Source of the DNA: an uncultured Pelagibacteraceae bacterium
GTDB taxonomy: Bacteria > Pseudomonadota > Alphaproteobacteria > Pelagibacterales > Pelagibacteraceae
DNA length: 64,000 nucleotides
Direction: 5' to 3'
NCBI GenBank assembly: GCA_902595125.1
Contig: CACJOY010000001.1
Coordinates: 248,001-312,000 of the forward strand
Part shown: piece by piece, positions 30,092 through 36,614 of the stretch
Layout: the number at the start of each line of letters is the position of its first letter
Numbering within the stretch: position 1 is the first letter of the stretch
Position numbers and translations under genes: made by a program
The notes under the pieces: model-generated
What the model was told of the DNA's origin: nothing
Seen by the model: only the letters and a program-made list of their open reading frames with translations
Databases searched by the model: none

Positions 30092-31321
30092 TTAAACTCC
30101 ATAAATTATATCTGAAATAGTCAATAAATAGTAAATTACAAAATACAGTAACAAACACAAAACTGCACTAAACCTATTAAGAAAAATATTTATCAGATTT
30201 GTTTTTATCATTGTAAATAAAATAATAAAAAACATTGGTTCATAGTATCTTTGATAAACTTGCATTGAAAAAAACATAAAAGTAAGAATAAGTAATATTA
30301 AAATATTTTCTTTGTTTTCTAATGATATATAAATAAAAGTTGTTAACGTAAAAAAAGACGATAAATAAAAAAAGAAATTATTATCTAATAATTTATTTGA
30401 AATAAGGTAATTAACACCTCCACCCTTCCAACCTATTGGATCAAAATTAATAGACAAAATGAAAATAGTGATAATTGATATTAATGAAGAAAAATATAGT
30501 CTTTTTAATTCAATTTTTTTATAAAAAAAATTTAATATAAAAACTGGGAATATCGTAATTGACATAATAGACAAATTTCCTAATAAAAAATAATTAATTG
30601 CTTTGTAAGAAATATGTTGTCCGGTTAAAAGTTCTGGAAATAAATACGTATAATACAGTACTGGTAATGAGCTCAGCACACATAACAAAAAAATTTTTAT
30701 AAATTCTTTCAAATTAAAGATCAAAAAATACCTAAATAAAAAATAGAAAAAAAATACAGCAAAATATTGCCTTGTATAAGTTGCCAATACTAAAAAAATT
30801 ATTTGTAAAAGAGAATTTTTATCGATAAAATTTTTTTTATTTTCTTCCCATTTTTTAAAGAAATAAATTGATAATATAAAAAAAAATAATGATGTGATTA
30901 AATCATTGGCCCATATTGATGTATATCTAAAGGAAGGGATAAATAAAATAGTTGTTGATAGTATCAAAACATTTGACCTCAAAACATTTTCTACTTTTGA
31001 AACTAATAATGAAGAAAAGAAAATAAGAGGTAAGGATAATGAAAATATACAGAAAAGTAATCTTAACAAATCTGTATCAGAAATTATTCTTGTGACAAAT
31101 GATAAAATAATAAAATGTAATGGTGTGTGAACTAAGGTCCAATCCTTAGGGTCAGATAATAAATTTTCCTGAAGAGCCAAAATGAATCCAAATGTAACCT
31201 CAAAATCTCCTTTAGCGCCACCTCCAGTACCATCTTCATTATAATAAAAAGATAAAAATAATAAAAAAACTGAAAATATAAAAATTAACTTATCTTTATT
31301 ATTTGAAATAAAATTAATCAT
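30092..31321 (-). CDS. Polytopic membrane protein, possible GT-C glycosyltransferase
   Basis: The 409 residues are mostly hydrophobic, with roughly ten or eleven membrane segments. After the first segment comes a polar loop with YNEDGTGGGAKGDFE, and the first large loop holds DPKDWTLVHTPLHF. An acidic first loop followed by a TPL/TPP-like segment is seen in GT-C enzymes such as ALG10-type glucosyltransferases, which use lipid-linked sugars. The match is weak. It starts 12 bases after nadK and converges with rfbF. Treat it as an unassigned membrane protein with a likely role in surface glycan assembly. Confidence 0.5.
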   Translation of the reverse strand: MINFISNNKDKLIFIFSVFLLFLSFYYNEDGTGGGAKGDFEVTFGFILALQENLLSDPKDWTLVHTPLHFIILSFVTRIISDTDLLRLLFCIFSLSLPLIFFSSLLVSKVENVLRSNVLILSTTILFIPSFRYTSIWANDLITSLFFFILSIYFFKKWEENKKNFIDKNSLLQIIFLVLATYTRQYFAVFFFYFLFRYFLIFNLKEFIKIFLLCVLSSLPVLYYTYLFPELLTGQHISYKAINYFLLGNLSIMSITIFPVFILNFFYKKIELKRLYFSSLISIITIFILSINFDPIGWKGGGVNYLISNKLLDNNFFFYLSSFFTLTTFIYISLENKENILILLILTFMFFSMQVYQRYYEPMFFIILFTMIKTNLINIFLNRFSAVLCLLLYFVIYYLLTISDIIYGV

Positions 31322-31333
31322 TTCACTTTAATT

Positions 31334-32104
31334 TTAAGAAGTTTCCCTTTTTAATTGTTCCAACTTAATCTTTTTTTGAAGACTTTTATTTTGATCATAT
31401 AAAAGATTAAATTTTATTTTTTTATTTGTTTTCACGGTTATATTTTTTGCATTTCTAACTTCAATATTATCGGCAACAGCACTAATAGGTCTTTTTAAAG
31501 GATTCAAATTTTTTATGTTAATTTTACTTTTATCACTTATTATTTTTCCTTTCCATCTACGTGGTCTAAATGGACTTATCGGTGATATAGATAATTGTTT
31601 AGAATTTAAACTCAAAATTGGTCCATGAACAGAGAGATTATAAGCAGTACTCCCAGCAGGAGTTGAAACAAGAACTCCATCAGAAACAAGTTTTTTAATT
31701 ATTTTTTTTGAACCACTAGAAATAGATAGAGATGCTGCTTGCCTACTTTGTCTTAAAATAGAAACCTCATTAATTGCTAAATATTTTTTAATTTGTTTAT
31801 TCTTATTTTTAACAGACATTTCTAATGGAGAAATTGAAACCATTTTGGCTTTATTTAAATTTTTTATAAAGTTTTTTAATGAAAATTTATTCATCAAAAA
31901 ACCGTAATTTCCAGAATTGATGCCATAGAAAATTCTATTTGATTTTCTATTTTTTTTTAATGTCTGAAGCATAAAGCCATCGCCTCCAATTACTACAGTT
32001 ATATTTGATTTTATAATATGGTTTTTTTTTAATAATCTTAATAACCGTAACTTAATATTTAATGATTTTTTATTTAAGTCAGAAATAATTTGTACTTTTT
32101 TCAT
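31334..32104 (-). CDS. nadK: NAD kinase
   Basis: NAD kinase phosphorylates NAD to NADP. I start it at ATG 32102-32104 (MKKVQIISDLNKKS, 256 residues). The longer frame simply reads through the tRNA-Leu sequence. Family motifs are present: VVIGGDGFMLQTL near residue 36, YGINSGNYGFLMN near 60, LVSTPAGSTAYNLSVHGPIL near 150 and ISPFRPRRW. The start codon lies only 3 bases after the tRNA-Leu CCA end, so tRNA processing would leave a practically leaderless mRNA. Confidence 0.93.
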   Translation of the reverse strand: MKKVQIISDLNKKSLNIKLRLLRLLKKNHIIKSNITVVIGGDGFMLQTLKKNRKSNRIFYGINSGNYGFLMNKFSLKNFIKNLNKAKMVSISPLEMSVKNKNKQIKKYLAINEVSILRQSRQAASLSISSGSKKIIKKLVSDGVLVSTPAGSTAYNLSVHGPILSLNSKQLSISPISPFRPRRWKGKIISDKSKINIKNLNPLKRPISAVADNIEVRNAKNITVKTNKKIKFNLLYDQNKSLQKKIKLEQLKRETS

Positions 32105-32107
32105 ATG

Positions 32108-32193
32108 TGGTGCCCTCGGCCAGACTCGAACTGGCACTCCGCAAGCGGCAAGGATTTTAAGTCCTTTGTGTCTACCAATTTCACCACGAGGGC
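32108..32193 (-). tRNA. tRNA-Leu (TAA anticodon)
   Basis: This is an 86-base class II tRNA on the minus strand. The acceptor GCCCTCG pairs perfectly with CGAGGGC, the D-loop region is TTGGTAGACAC, the anticodon loop CTTAAAA gives TAA, the long variable arm is TGCCGCTTGCGGAGT-like, the discriminator is A, and CCA is encoded. It is the intact member of a local set: a deleted copy lies at 33763-33809 and a decayed half at about 35333-35368. It reads into nadK. Confidence 0.97.
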
Positions 32194-32259
32194 ATTAATG
32201 AATTTCATGAGTATTTATGCTAATATTTATAATTGAACAAGATGAATAAGTAAATTTTT
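32155..32259. repeat. 105-bp direct repeat, copy A (tRNA-Leu 5' half, leader and promoter)
   Basis: This block matches 33771-33875 over 105 bases with two adjacent mismatches (at 32243-32244, TG here versus CT there). It covers the anticodon loop through the 5' end of tRNA-Leu plus 66 bases upstream, including the promoter. The repeat boundary falls exactly in the anticodon loop. Confidence 0.9.
32226..32254 (-). promoter_or_regulatory. Promoter for tRNA-Leu-nadK
   Basis: On the minus strand TTTACT (32249-32254) and TATAAA (32226-32231) are spaced by 17 bases, about 33 bases before the tRNA 5' end. The same elements are retained in the duplicate block (33842-33870), where both sequence differences fall in the spacer. 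Confidence 0.55.
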
Positions 32260-32260
32260 T

Positions 32261-32362
32261 TTATTTTATCTCTCTATGTGCTGGTCTTGTGCTGGTTGTC
32301 CCATAATCTATAGGATAATATTTCAACAAACCCAGAACCACGATCCCTAAAAGTTTTTTCAT
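32261..32362 (-). CDS. 33-codon ORF, truncated relative of the exported-protein start
   Basis: The ATG follows the previous stop codon with no gap (TAAATG). The first 13 codons read MKKLLGIVVLGLL, matching the start of the neighbouring exported protein except at one residue; at DNA level 37 of 39 bases match. After that the frame leaves the signal peptide and ends GTTSTRPAHREIK, then stop. Either it is a small expressed peptide or the decayed remains of a gene whose body was lost. A copy of the DNA encoding its tail also lies upstream of the next gene, favouring remains of a duplication. Confidence 0.4.
   Translation of the reverse strand: MKKLLGIVVLGLLKYYPIDYGTTSTRPAHREIK
32277..32296. repeat. 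20-bp repeat TGTGCTGG module, copy 1
   Basis: TGTGCTGGTCTTGTGCTGGT is repeated exactly at 33624-33643. The flanks are also similar (TTTTATCT a few bases before both). On the minus strand it encodes the TSTRPAH tail of the 33-codon ORF. Within the 20-mer, GTGCTGGT occurs twice. Confidence 0.85.
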
Positions 32363-33580
32363 TTATTTTGCTCCAGCTCTGCATTTTTGAAATTCTCTAT
32401 AAAGATCAGGATGAGTAAAATTACCTTTCTTTTTTCTACAAAAAACATCGTAAGGATCCCATGAATCTTTTGCTGTGGGTGTAACAAAAACACTCTTAGC
32501 TAAATCAGGGCATCCTTCAATATCATGTCTATAATAAGTATCATTTTTACTATCGATTGATGATTTGACGATATTTACTGCAAGAACATCAGAACCTTTT
32601 ACGTGTTTACCTTTATAAGTTCTTTTTCCACACGCATAAGCAGCGCCCTGTGCGTGAAACAATTCATGTAGAATAACTAAATCCCTACTTTGTTGTGAGT
32701 AAGTTTTAACTGCAGGTGTATAGATTACCATATAGGGTACACCACCTTCACCACCGTCGCTATTTCCATGTTTGGTTTTAAAACCTGTAAATGTTGCATA
32801 AACTTTTTTAGGATTATCAAAACCTTTTTCTCTGAGATAGCGATAAATTAAGCCATTCGGGTAATCAGGTACATCTAATTGTTTTTTTGAAACATTCATT
32901 CTCACAAAGGTTACATCCAGTTTTCCTTCTTTAGTCATATCTAATTTAAACTGCTGCCCTATGCCATTTGATTTTTTATTTCTTGCAGACATTTTTAAAA
33001 ATTTACGATTTACACTATTTACCCTTTTTTCAATCCAGCCACTAATATCTAATTCTGTATCTTCACCGTCAAATGATAATAAATAGATAAAATGAATTTG
33101 ATGATCGTCATTTACATCAGGCTGGTCTTCAAAAAATCTTCCTGGTCTTTTATCTAATTGTGCTTGCTTTTCTTCTAACGCTTTTGCTTCTGCTATTTTA
33201 GTTTTTGCAATGATTGATGCTTTATCCTTGTCGTATTTCCAAACAATTTCATCATTAACTGCATACAGATAACAGTCTTTATCTGGTGTATATTTCTTAG
33301 AATTTTTCATGCATTGTTTGTATGTTTTCTTATGAAGTTTTTCTAAATTCTTACCTTTATTGGCTGCAAAGGAATATTTGCCATAATCACAACTAGCATA
33401 GAGAACGCCAGTTTGATTTTTTTTTATTAATTCTTTTAAATGTTTTTTTATAAGTTTTTTGTGTTGATATTTAAGCGCTTCACACCCTGCAATAGACGTA
33501 AATCCAGGCTCATTAACACCTGCATAAGCCTTAACACTGAACAACAAACCCAGAACTATGATCCCTAAAAGTTTTTTCAT
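32363..33580 (-). CDS. Exported protein with HExxHxxG zinc-peptidase motif
   Basis: This is a 405-residue protein of no family I can name. A clear signal peptide (MKKLLGIIVLGLLFSVKAYA, about 20 residues, AYA cleavage site) sends it to the periplasm or outside. A helical, Lys/Ala-rich stretch lies near residue 120. HELFHAQG at 305-312 fits the zinc-metallopeptidase motif HExxHxxG. The third ligand position of metzincins (His or Asp three residues after the Gly) is Tyr here. Several Cys in the C-terminal third could form disulphides. It lies between the intact and the deleted tRNA-Leu copies. Confidence 0.65.
   Translation of the reverse strand: MKKLLGIIVLGLLFSVKAYAGVNEPGFTSIAGCEALKYQHKKLIKKHLKELIKKNQTGVLYASCDYGKYSFAANKGKNLEKLHKKTYKQCMKNSKKYTPDKDCYLYAVNDEIVWKYDKDKASIIAKTKIAEAKALEEKQAQLDKRPGRFFEDQPDVNDDHQIHFIYLLSFDGEDTELDISGWIEKRVNSVNRKFLKMSARNKKSNGIGQQFKLDMTKEGKLDVTFVRMNVSKKQLDVPDYPNGLIYRYLREKGFDNPKKVYATFTGFKTKHGNSDGGEGGVPYMVIYTPAVKTYSQQSRDLVILHELFHAQGAAYACGKRTYKGKHVKGSDVLAVNIVKSSIDSKNDTYYRHDIEGCPDLAKSVFVTPTAKDSWDPYDVFCRKKKGNFTHPDLYREFQKCRAGAK
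33542..33580. repeat. 39-bp repeat covering the signal-peptide start, copy 2
   Basis: This block, the first 13 codons of the HExxH protein, matches 32324-32362 in 37 of 39 bases. Such nucleotide-level identity of a signal-peptide start, with unrelated downstream sequence, points to recent duplication or a start-cassette exchange. Confidence 0.85.
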
Positions 33581-33762
33581 CTTATAAGTTTTACCAAGTA
33601 TAATAATTTTATCTATCTGTATGTGTGCTGGTCTTGTGCTGGTTTACACAAATTAATTAACCCTTATTTTCTAATCTTAATTGAAAGATAAATTAAAGTT
33701 ATGTGATTTTATAGGAGGTTTTAAACTACGTTAGACTACCACGGACTGACTCATTTGTGAAT

Positions 33763-33809
33763 CCCTCGGCTTTTAAGTCCTTTGTGTCTACCAATTTCAC
33801 CACGAGGGC
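33763..33809 (-). pseudogene. tRNA-Leu(TAA) pseudogene with internal deletion
   Basis: Read on the plus strand, CCCTCGGC (33763-33770) matches the acceptor end of the intact tRNA-Leu (32113-32120). It is followed directly by the anticodon loop through the 5' end (33771-33809, identical to 32155-32193). The 34 bases between, holding the T-arm, variable arm and part of the anticodon stem, are missing, so no functional tRNA can form. The 66 bases upstream, including promoter elements, are retained. Confidence 0.85.
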
Positions 33810-33875
33810 ATTAATGAATTTCATGAGTATTTATGCTAATATTTATAATTGAACAAGACTAATAAGTAAATTTTT
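33771..33875. repeat. 105-bp direct repeat, copy B
   Basis: This is the partner of 32155-32259, offset by 1616 bases in the same orientation and identical except for two adjacent bases. It lies upstream of the HExxH gene in the direction of transcription, so the copied promoter could drive that gene. Confidence 0.9.
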
Positions 33876-33885
33876 AATCTTAATC

Positions 33886-34077
33886 TTAATCTTTATCTTT
33901 ATTTTGAACCATGCCTTTTAATGCGCCCAGATACCAAATTAATGAAGTGATTGAAAATATCAATAAACCATGAGTAGATCTAATTGTGTCAAATGTATGC
34001 AAACCCATTTCTTGGGTTATTTGAGTTAAAGTTGAAAAAATTAAAATCAAACATGATATAATCATAACAAGTTTCAT
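33886..34077 (-). CDS. Small two-helix membrane protein, unknown
   Basis: This 63-residue protein has a hydrophobic N-terminal helix (about residues 3-17), a polar stretch QITQEMGLHTFDTIRSTHG and a second helix (about 38-54), ending in a charged tail. A strong Shine-Dalgarno (GGGGGGAAA) precedes the ATG, stronger than those of most core genes here, which supports expression. It lies between the deleted tRNA-Leu copy and the lipoprotein gene. No family is recognised. Confidence 0.5.
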   Translation of the reverse strand: MKLVMIISCLILIFSTLTQITQEMGLHTFDTIRSTHGLLIFSITSLIWYLGALKGMVQNKDKD

Positions 34078-34114
34078 TATTTCCCCCCTATTGTTTTATT
34101 GATTTTTAAATTAA

Positions 34115-34708
34115 TTAACTATCACTATCATCATCACTATCATCTGTACCGTCAGCATCAGTATCATCATCAGCAGTAACTGTTGTTGTGGTTGTCGAAG
34201 TCACACCATCTGTATTTGTTGTAGCCGTCGCATCTGTATCACCAACAGTTATGGTTGTTTTATTAGCCTGTATGGTTGCTAAAGAAATTACTGTATCTAA
34301 AGTTTTATTGAAAAGATCCGTAGCTTCTTTTTTACTTAAATTATAATTTACTGCAAATTCACAAGTTCTAAAAAATAATTCTCTAGACATTAAAACAGTT
34401 GGAGTTCTTCCTACCATTTCTGACTCGCTACTTCCCATTGTTGCTTCTTCAGAACCAATGGCAAGGCCCAGACCTTCCTCTGTAGTCGCAGAAAAAGTTG
34501 CATCTGGTTGTGGCATTGTACAGGTGTGAATGGCTGTTCCATTTTTATCAGTCATCCTAATAAAACTTTGACCTGCGGTTTGTTGAACAAACGTTTGGTC
34601 TTTTATTAAATGCCCTGTTGGCTTTGGCCTTTCCAATGTTGTACAATTGGTTAGTAAAGTGAATACAAATAAAGATATTAAAATGCTAAATATTTTTTTG
34701 TTGTTCAT
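34115..34708 (-). CDS. Putative lipoprotein with Thr/Asp-rich tail
   Basis: This 197-residue protein begins with a signal sequence ending LTNC at Cys22, an imperfect lipobox (Asn before the Cys). The middle (about residues 30-140) is a mixed globular region with two further Cys. The last 45 residues are a low-complexity tail, first Thr-rich (TSTTTTTVTADDD) and then Asp/Ser-rich, which looks extracellular or calcium-prone. AGGGAAG precedes the start. The family is unknown; the location in the tRNA-Leu island suggests an accessory surface protein. Confidence 0.6.
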   Translation of the reverse strand: MNNKKIFSILISLFVFTLLTNCTTLERPKPTGHLIKDQTFVQQTAGQSFIRMTDKNGTAIHTCTMPQPDATFSATTEEGLGLAIGSEEATMGSSESEMVGRTPTVLMSRELFFRTCEFAVNYNLSKKEATDLFNKTLDTVISLATIQANKTTITVGDTDATATTNTDGVTSTTTTTVTADDDTDADGTDDSDDDSDS

Positions 34709-34716
34709 TATCTTCC

Positions 34717-34764
34717 CTAACCAGCTATTTCAAGTCTTCTGTATGTTTGAATTTAAGTCCATCT
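34717..34764 (-). pseudogene. Decayed copy of the 3' end of the next exported-protein gene
   Basis: On the minus strand these bases read DGLKFKHTEDLK then stop, aligning with GPIKFNHREGFKLAGWN at the end of the gene at 34780-35289, with a 3-base deletion and an early stop. About three quarters of bases match by eye. It looks like the tail of a lost tandem copy. The stretch is short, so chance cannot be fully excluded. Confidence 0.4.
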
Positions 34765-34779
34765 TCGTTAAATTAAAAA

Positions 34780-35289
34780 TTAATTCCAACCCGCTAATTT
34801 AAAACCTTCTCGGTGATTAAATTTAATTGGTCCTTCTGAAAAACTGAACGTACCTACCATATGAAGTTGACCTTTTTTAAGATCTTGTGATGTAATTTTT
34901 AATCTAAATAACAAATCAGCTGAAAATCCTGGTGTAATATAATCTTCTATATCTCCTATAGTATCACTTTCAGAACAACCAAAATATTCAGGACGGCTAG
35001 ATGTGAATTCTCTTGTGATTAAATTTAAACCTACATCATAATTTCCAACAGCACTTAAGTGAATGTCACATTCATATTGAATATAAAAAAGTTTCTTTTT
35101 TTTATCTTTAAAAGAAAGTTTTATACTTGCAGCTCCATCCATTGTCTTAGTGCTAACATTAGCTTTTCCCTCAGCTTTTATGTAATATTCACTATTGTTA
35201 GGAAATTTAATTGAAAAACTATCTGCATACGCAGTTGATATAAAAGAACTTAAAATTAGTGTGAATAAAAATGTTTTTAAATATTTCAT
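34780..35289 (-). CDS. Exported protein of unknown function
   Basis: The 169 residues begin with a clear signal peptide of about 22 residues ending AYA. The mature part is rich in beta-type sequence and Lys, with a Cys pair around residues 74 and 99 (YECDIHLS and FGCSESD). No family is recognised. A strong Shine-Dalgarno (GAGGGG) stands 4 bases before the ATG. A degenerate copy of its 3' end follows at 34717-34764, so the gene was once duplicated. It is bounded upstream by a tRNA-Leu remnant. Confidence 0.6.
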   Translation of the reverse strand: MKYLKTFLFTLILSSFISTAYADSFSIKFPNNSEYYIKAEGKANVSTKTMDGAASIKLSFKDKKKKLFYIQYECDIHLSAVGNYDVGLNLITREFTSSRPEYFGCSESDTIGDIEDYITPGFSADLLFRLKITSQDLKKGQLHMVGTFSFSEGPIKFNHREGFKLAGWN

Positions 35290-35332
35290 TGACCCCTCTT
35301 AGATTAAATTTAATAAAAAAATAATAAAGCAT

Positions 35333-35368
35333 TTTAAGACCCTTGTGTCTACCAATTTTACTAGGACA
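35333..35368 (-). pseudogene. Decayed tRNA-Leu 5'-half remnant
   Basis: The plus strand reads TTTTAAGACCCTTGTGTCTA then CCAATTTTACTAGGAC. This matches the anticodon loop (TAA anticodon), anticodon stem and D-arm of the intact tRNA-Leu with a few substitutions, and the acceptor part is degraded. The break again falls at the anticodon loop. This third copy lies about 1.56 kb beyond the second. Confidence 0.7.
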
Positions 35369-35369
35369 C

Positions 35370-35765
35370 TTAAAATTTAGTTGGTTTCCAATCTTTTGGA
35401 GCTATTTCAAGATCACTAAACTCAAAAGCAGGAGCTACTGTACATCCAATAAGGCAATATAAACCTGTAGGTTTCATAGAAAACCAAGTGTTTTTTTCTA
35501 TATTAAATATGAAATTATTTTTGGAACCAATTTCGTTTGTTTTAAATTCATTACCATCTTTTGATGTAAATATTTTTAATGGACTTCCAGAATAGAAATG
35601 TAAAGTTTCGTTTTTAGTTATTCTGTGCCAATGAGATCTTTGATGTTCCTCTAATAAAAAATAAATATGAGTTATATCTTTATTCTTAAATACTTCTACA
35701 TAATATCCACCCTCGGGATGTGGCGCCATTTTGTGATGTTCAATTAAGGTTTTGATAATACTCAT
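35370..35765 (-). CDS. DUF985 cupin-fold protein
   Basis: The 131-residue protein matches the DUF985 (cupin_5) family along its whole length: HPEGGYYVEVF near residue 17, IYFLLEEHQRSHWHRI near 35, ETLHFYSGSPLKIF near 54 and IGCTVAPAFEFSDLEI near 107. The His and Glu of the cupin metal/ligand site are present. The biochemical function of the family is unsettled. The stop lies next to the tRNA-Leu remnant, so this gene marks the right edge of that island. Confidence 0.85.
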   Translation of the reverse strand: MSIIKTLIEHHKMAPHPEGGYYVEVFKNKDITHIYFLLEEHQRSHWHRITKNETLHFYSGSPLKIFTSKDGNEFKTNEIGSKNNFIFNIEKNTWFSMKPTGLYCLIGCTVAPAFEFSDLEIAPKDWKPTKF

Positions 35766-35841
35766 TTTTCTTAAATTAAATAATTTAAATTTTTGTAATT
35801 TTAATAATTTATTTTATAAAATTAAAAAATAAAACACAAAA

Positions 35842-36534
35842 TCAAAATTTATATATCTTTTTAAGTATTCTTTTTTTTTTCTTGTCTTTCTCTCTAGCGA
35901 AGACATCGAACAGCATGATCTTTAAAATATCTTTGTAATGTTGGTAGTTTTTTTGATTCCCAAAAGAGGCAAATTCAAAATTTGACATTAAAATTTCAGA
36001 TTCTTCATTAAAAGATGATATGTTTAAATAAGTAATTCCTTTAGAAATCTTACTTTTTAATATTATGAAATTTATATCTTTTTCTTTAATTGGCCATATT
36101 TTATCTGGGAGATTTTGGCTTAATTTTTTTGCTATTCCAATGTTATCTTCAAATACTATTTGGGAATCACTTTCTATTTGATCCTCTAATTTCAAATTTT
36201 TTTGTATAACTTCTAAATAAAATTTCGGCTTATTAATTATAAGGTTATTAATAATTCTAAGATTACCAAATAAAAAAGACTTTATATCAACATTTATTGA
36301 TATACTTTTTGTTTCAAAAATTAAATCGTAATAAAATGGATTAGTATTTTTAATTTTGAGATTTTTAATAGTAATTATATTTGGATAGGTAATTTGAAAA
36401 TCTTCAAACAATATATCTTTTTCAACCCATTTCGAGAATTTATTTTTAAAATAAAATTCAATTATTTTTTGATTAAACAAAACAATCAAAATAATTATAA
36501 ATGTAAAGAAAAATATTGTTAATTTTTTTTTCAT
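35842..36534 (-). CDS. AsmA-like membrane-anchored protein
   Basis: The 230-residue protein has one N-terminal membrane helix (about residues 4-22) and a periplasmic part. The stretch IITIKNLKIKNTNPFYY, followed by beta segments around residues 70-105 (SISINVDIKSFLFGN and INKPKFYLEV), resembles the N-terminus of AsmA/YdbH-type proteins linked to envelope lipid transport. It is far shorter than typical AsmA proteins. The gene stands alone with AT-rich gaps on both sides. Family membership is tentative. Confidence 0.5.
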   Translation of the reverse strand: MKKKLTIFFFTFIIILIVLFNQKIIEFYFKNKFSKWVEKDILFEDFQITYPNIITIKNLKIKNTNPFYYDLIFETKSISINVDIKSFLFGNLRIINNLIINKPKFYLEVIQKNLKLEDQIESDSQIVFEDNIGIAKKLSQNLPDKIWPIKEKDINFIILKSKISKGITYLNISSFNEESEILMSNFEFASFGNQKNYQHYKDILKIMLFDVFAREKDKKKKRILKKIYKF

Positions 36535-36614
36535 TATTTAGAATAATCAAAAATTTTTACTTAAAGAAATTGATTTATACTTTCGTTAATCTAATTTTGT
36601 AAATAAATACATCT

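Larger units (their letters stand above)
33581..33885. other. 305-base gap holding repeat copies and a tRNA-Leu remnant
   Basis: No gene is seen. From left to right it holds the leader of the HExxH gene, the second copy of the 20-bp TGTGCTGG module (33624-33643), about 120 AT-rich bases with a plus-strand GGAGG, and a short less AT-rich stretch (33725-33770) with no match elsewhere in the window. The deleted tRNA-Leu copy and its 66-base upstream flank follow. Confidence 0.7.

Noticed and set aside
32105-32137. N-terminal extension of nadK (VRVWPRAPH)
   Set aside because: These codons are the tRNA-Leu 3' end read as protein; the ATG at 32104 gives the family N-terminus.
33690-33770. Possible small plus-strand gene after GGAGG at about 33712
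   Set aside because: No start codon with an open frame of useful length follows the GGAGG.
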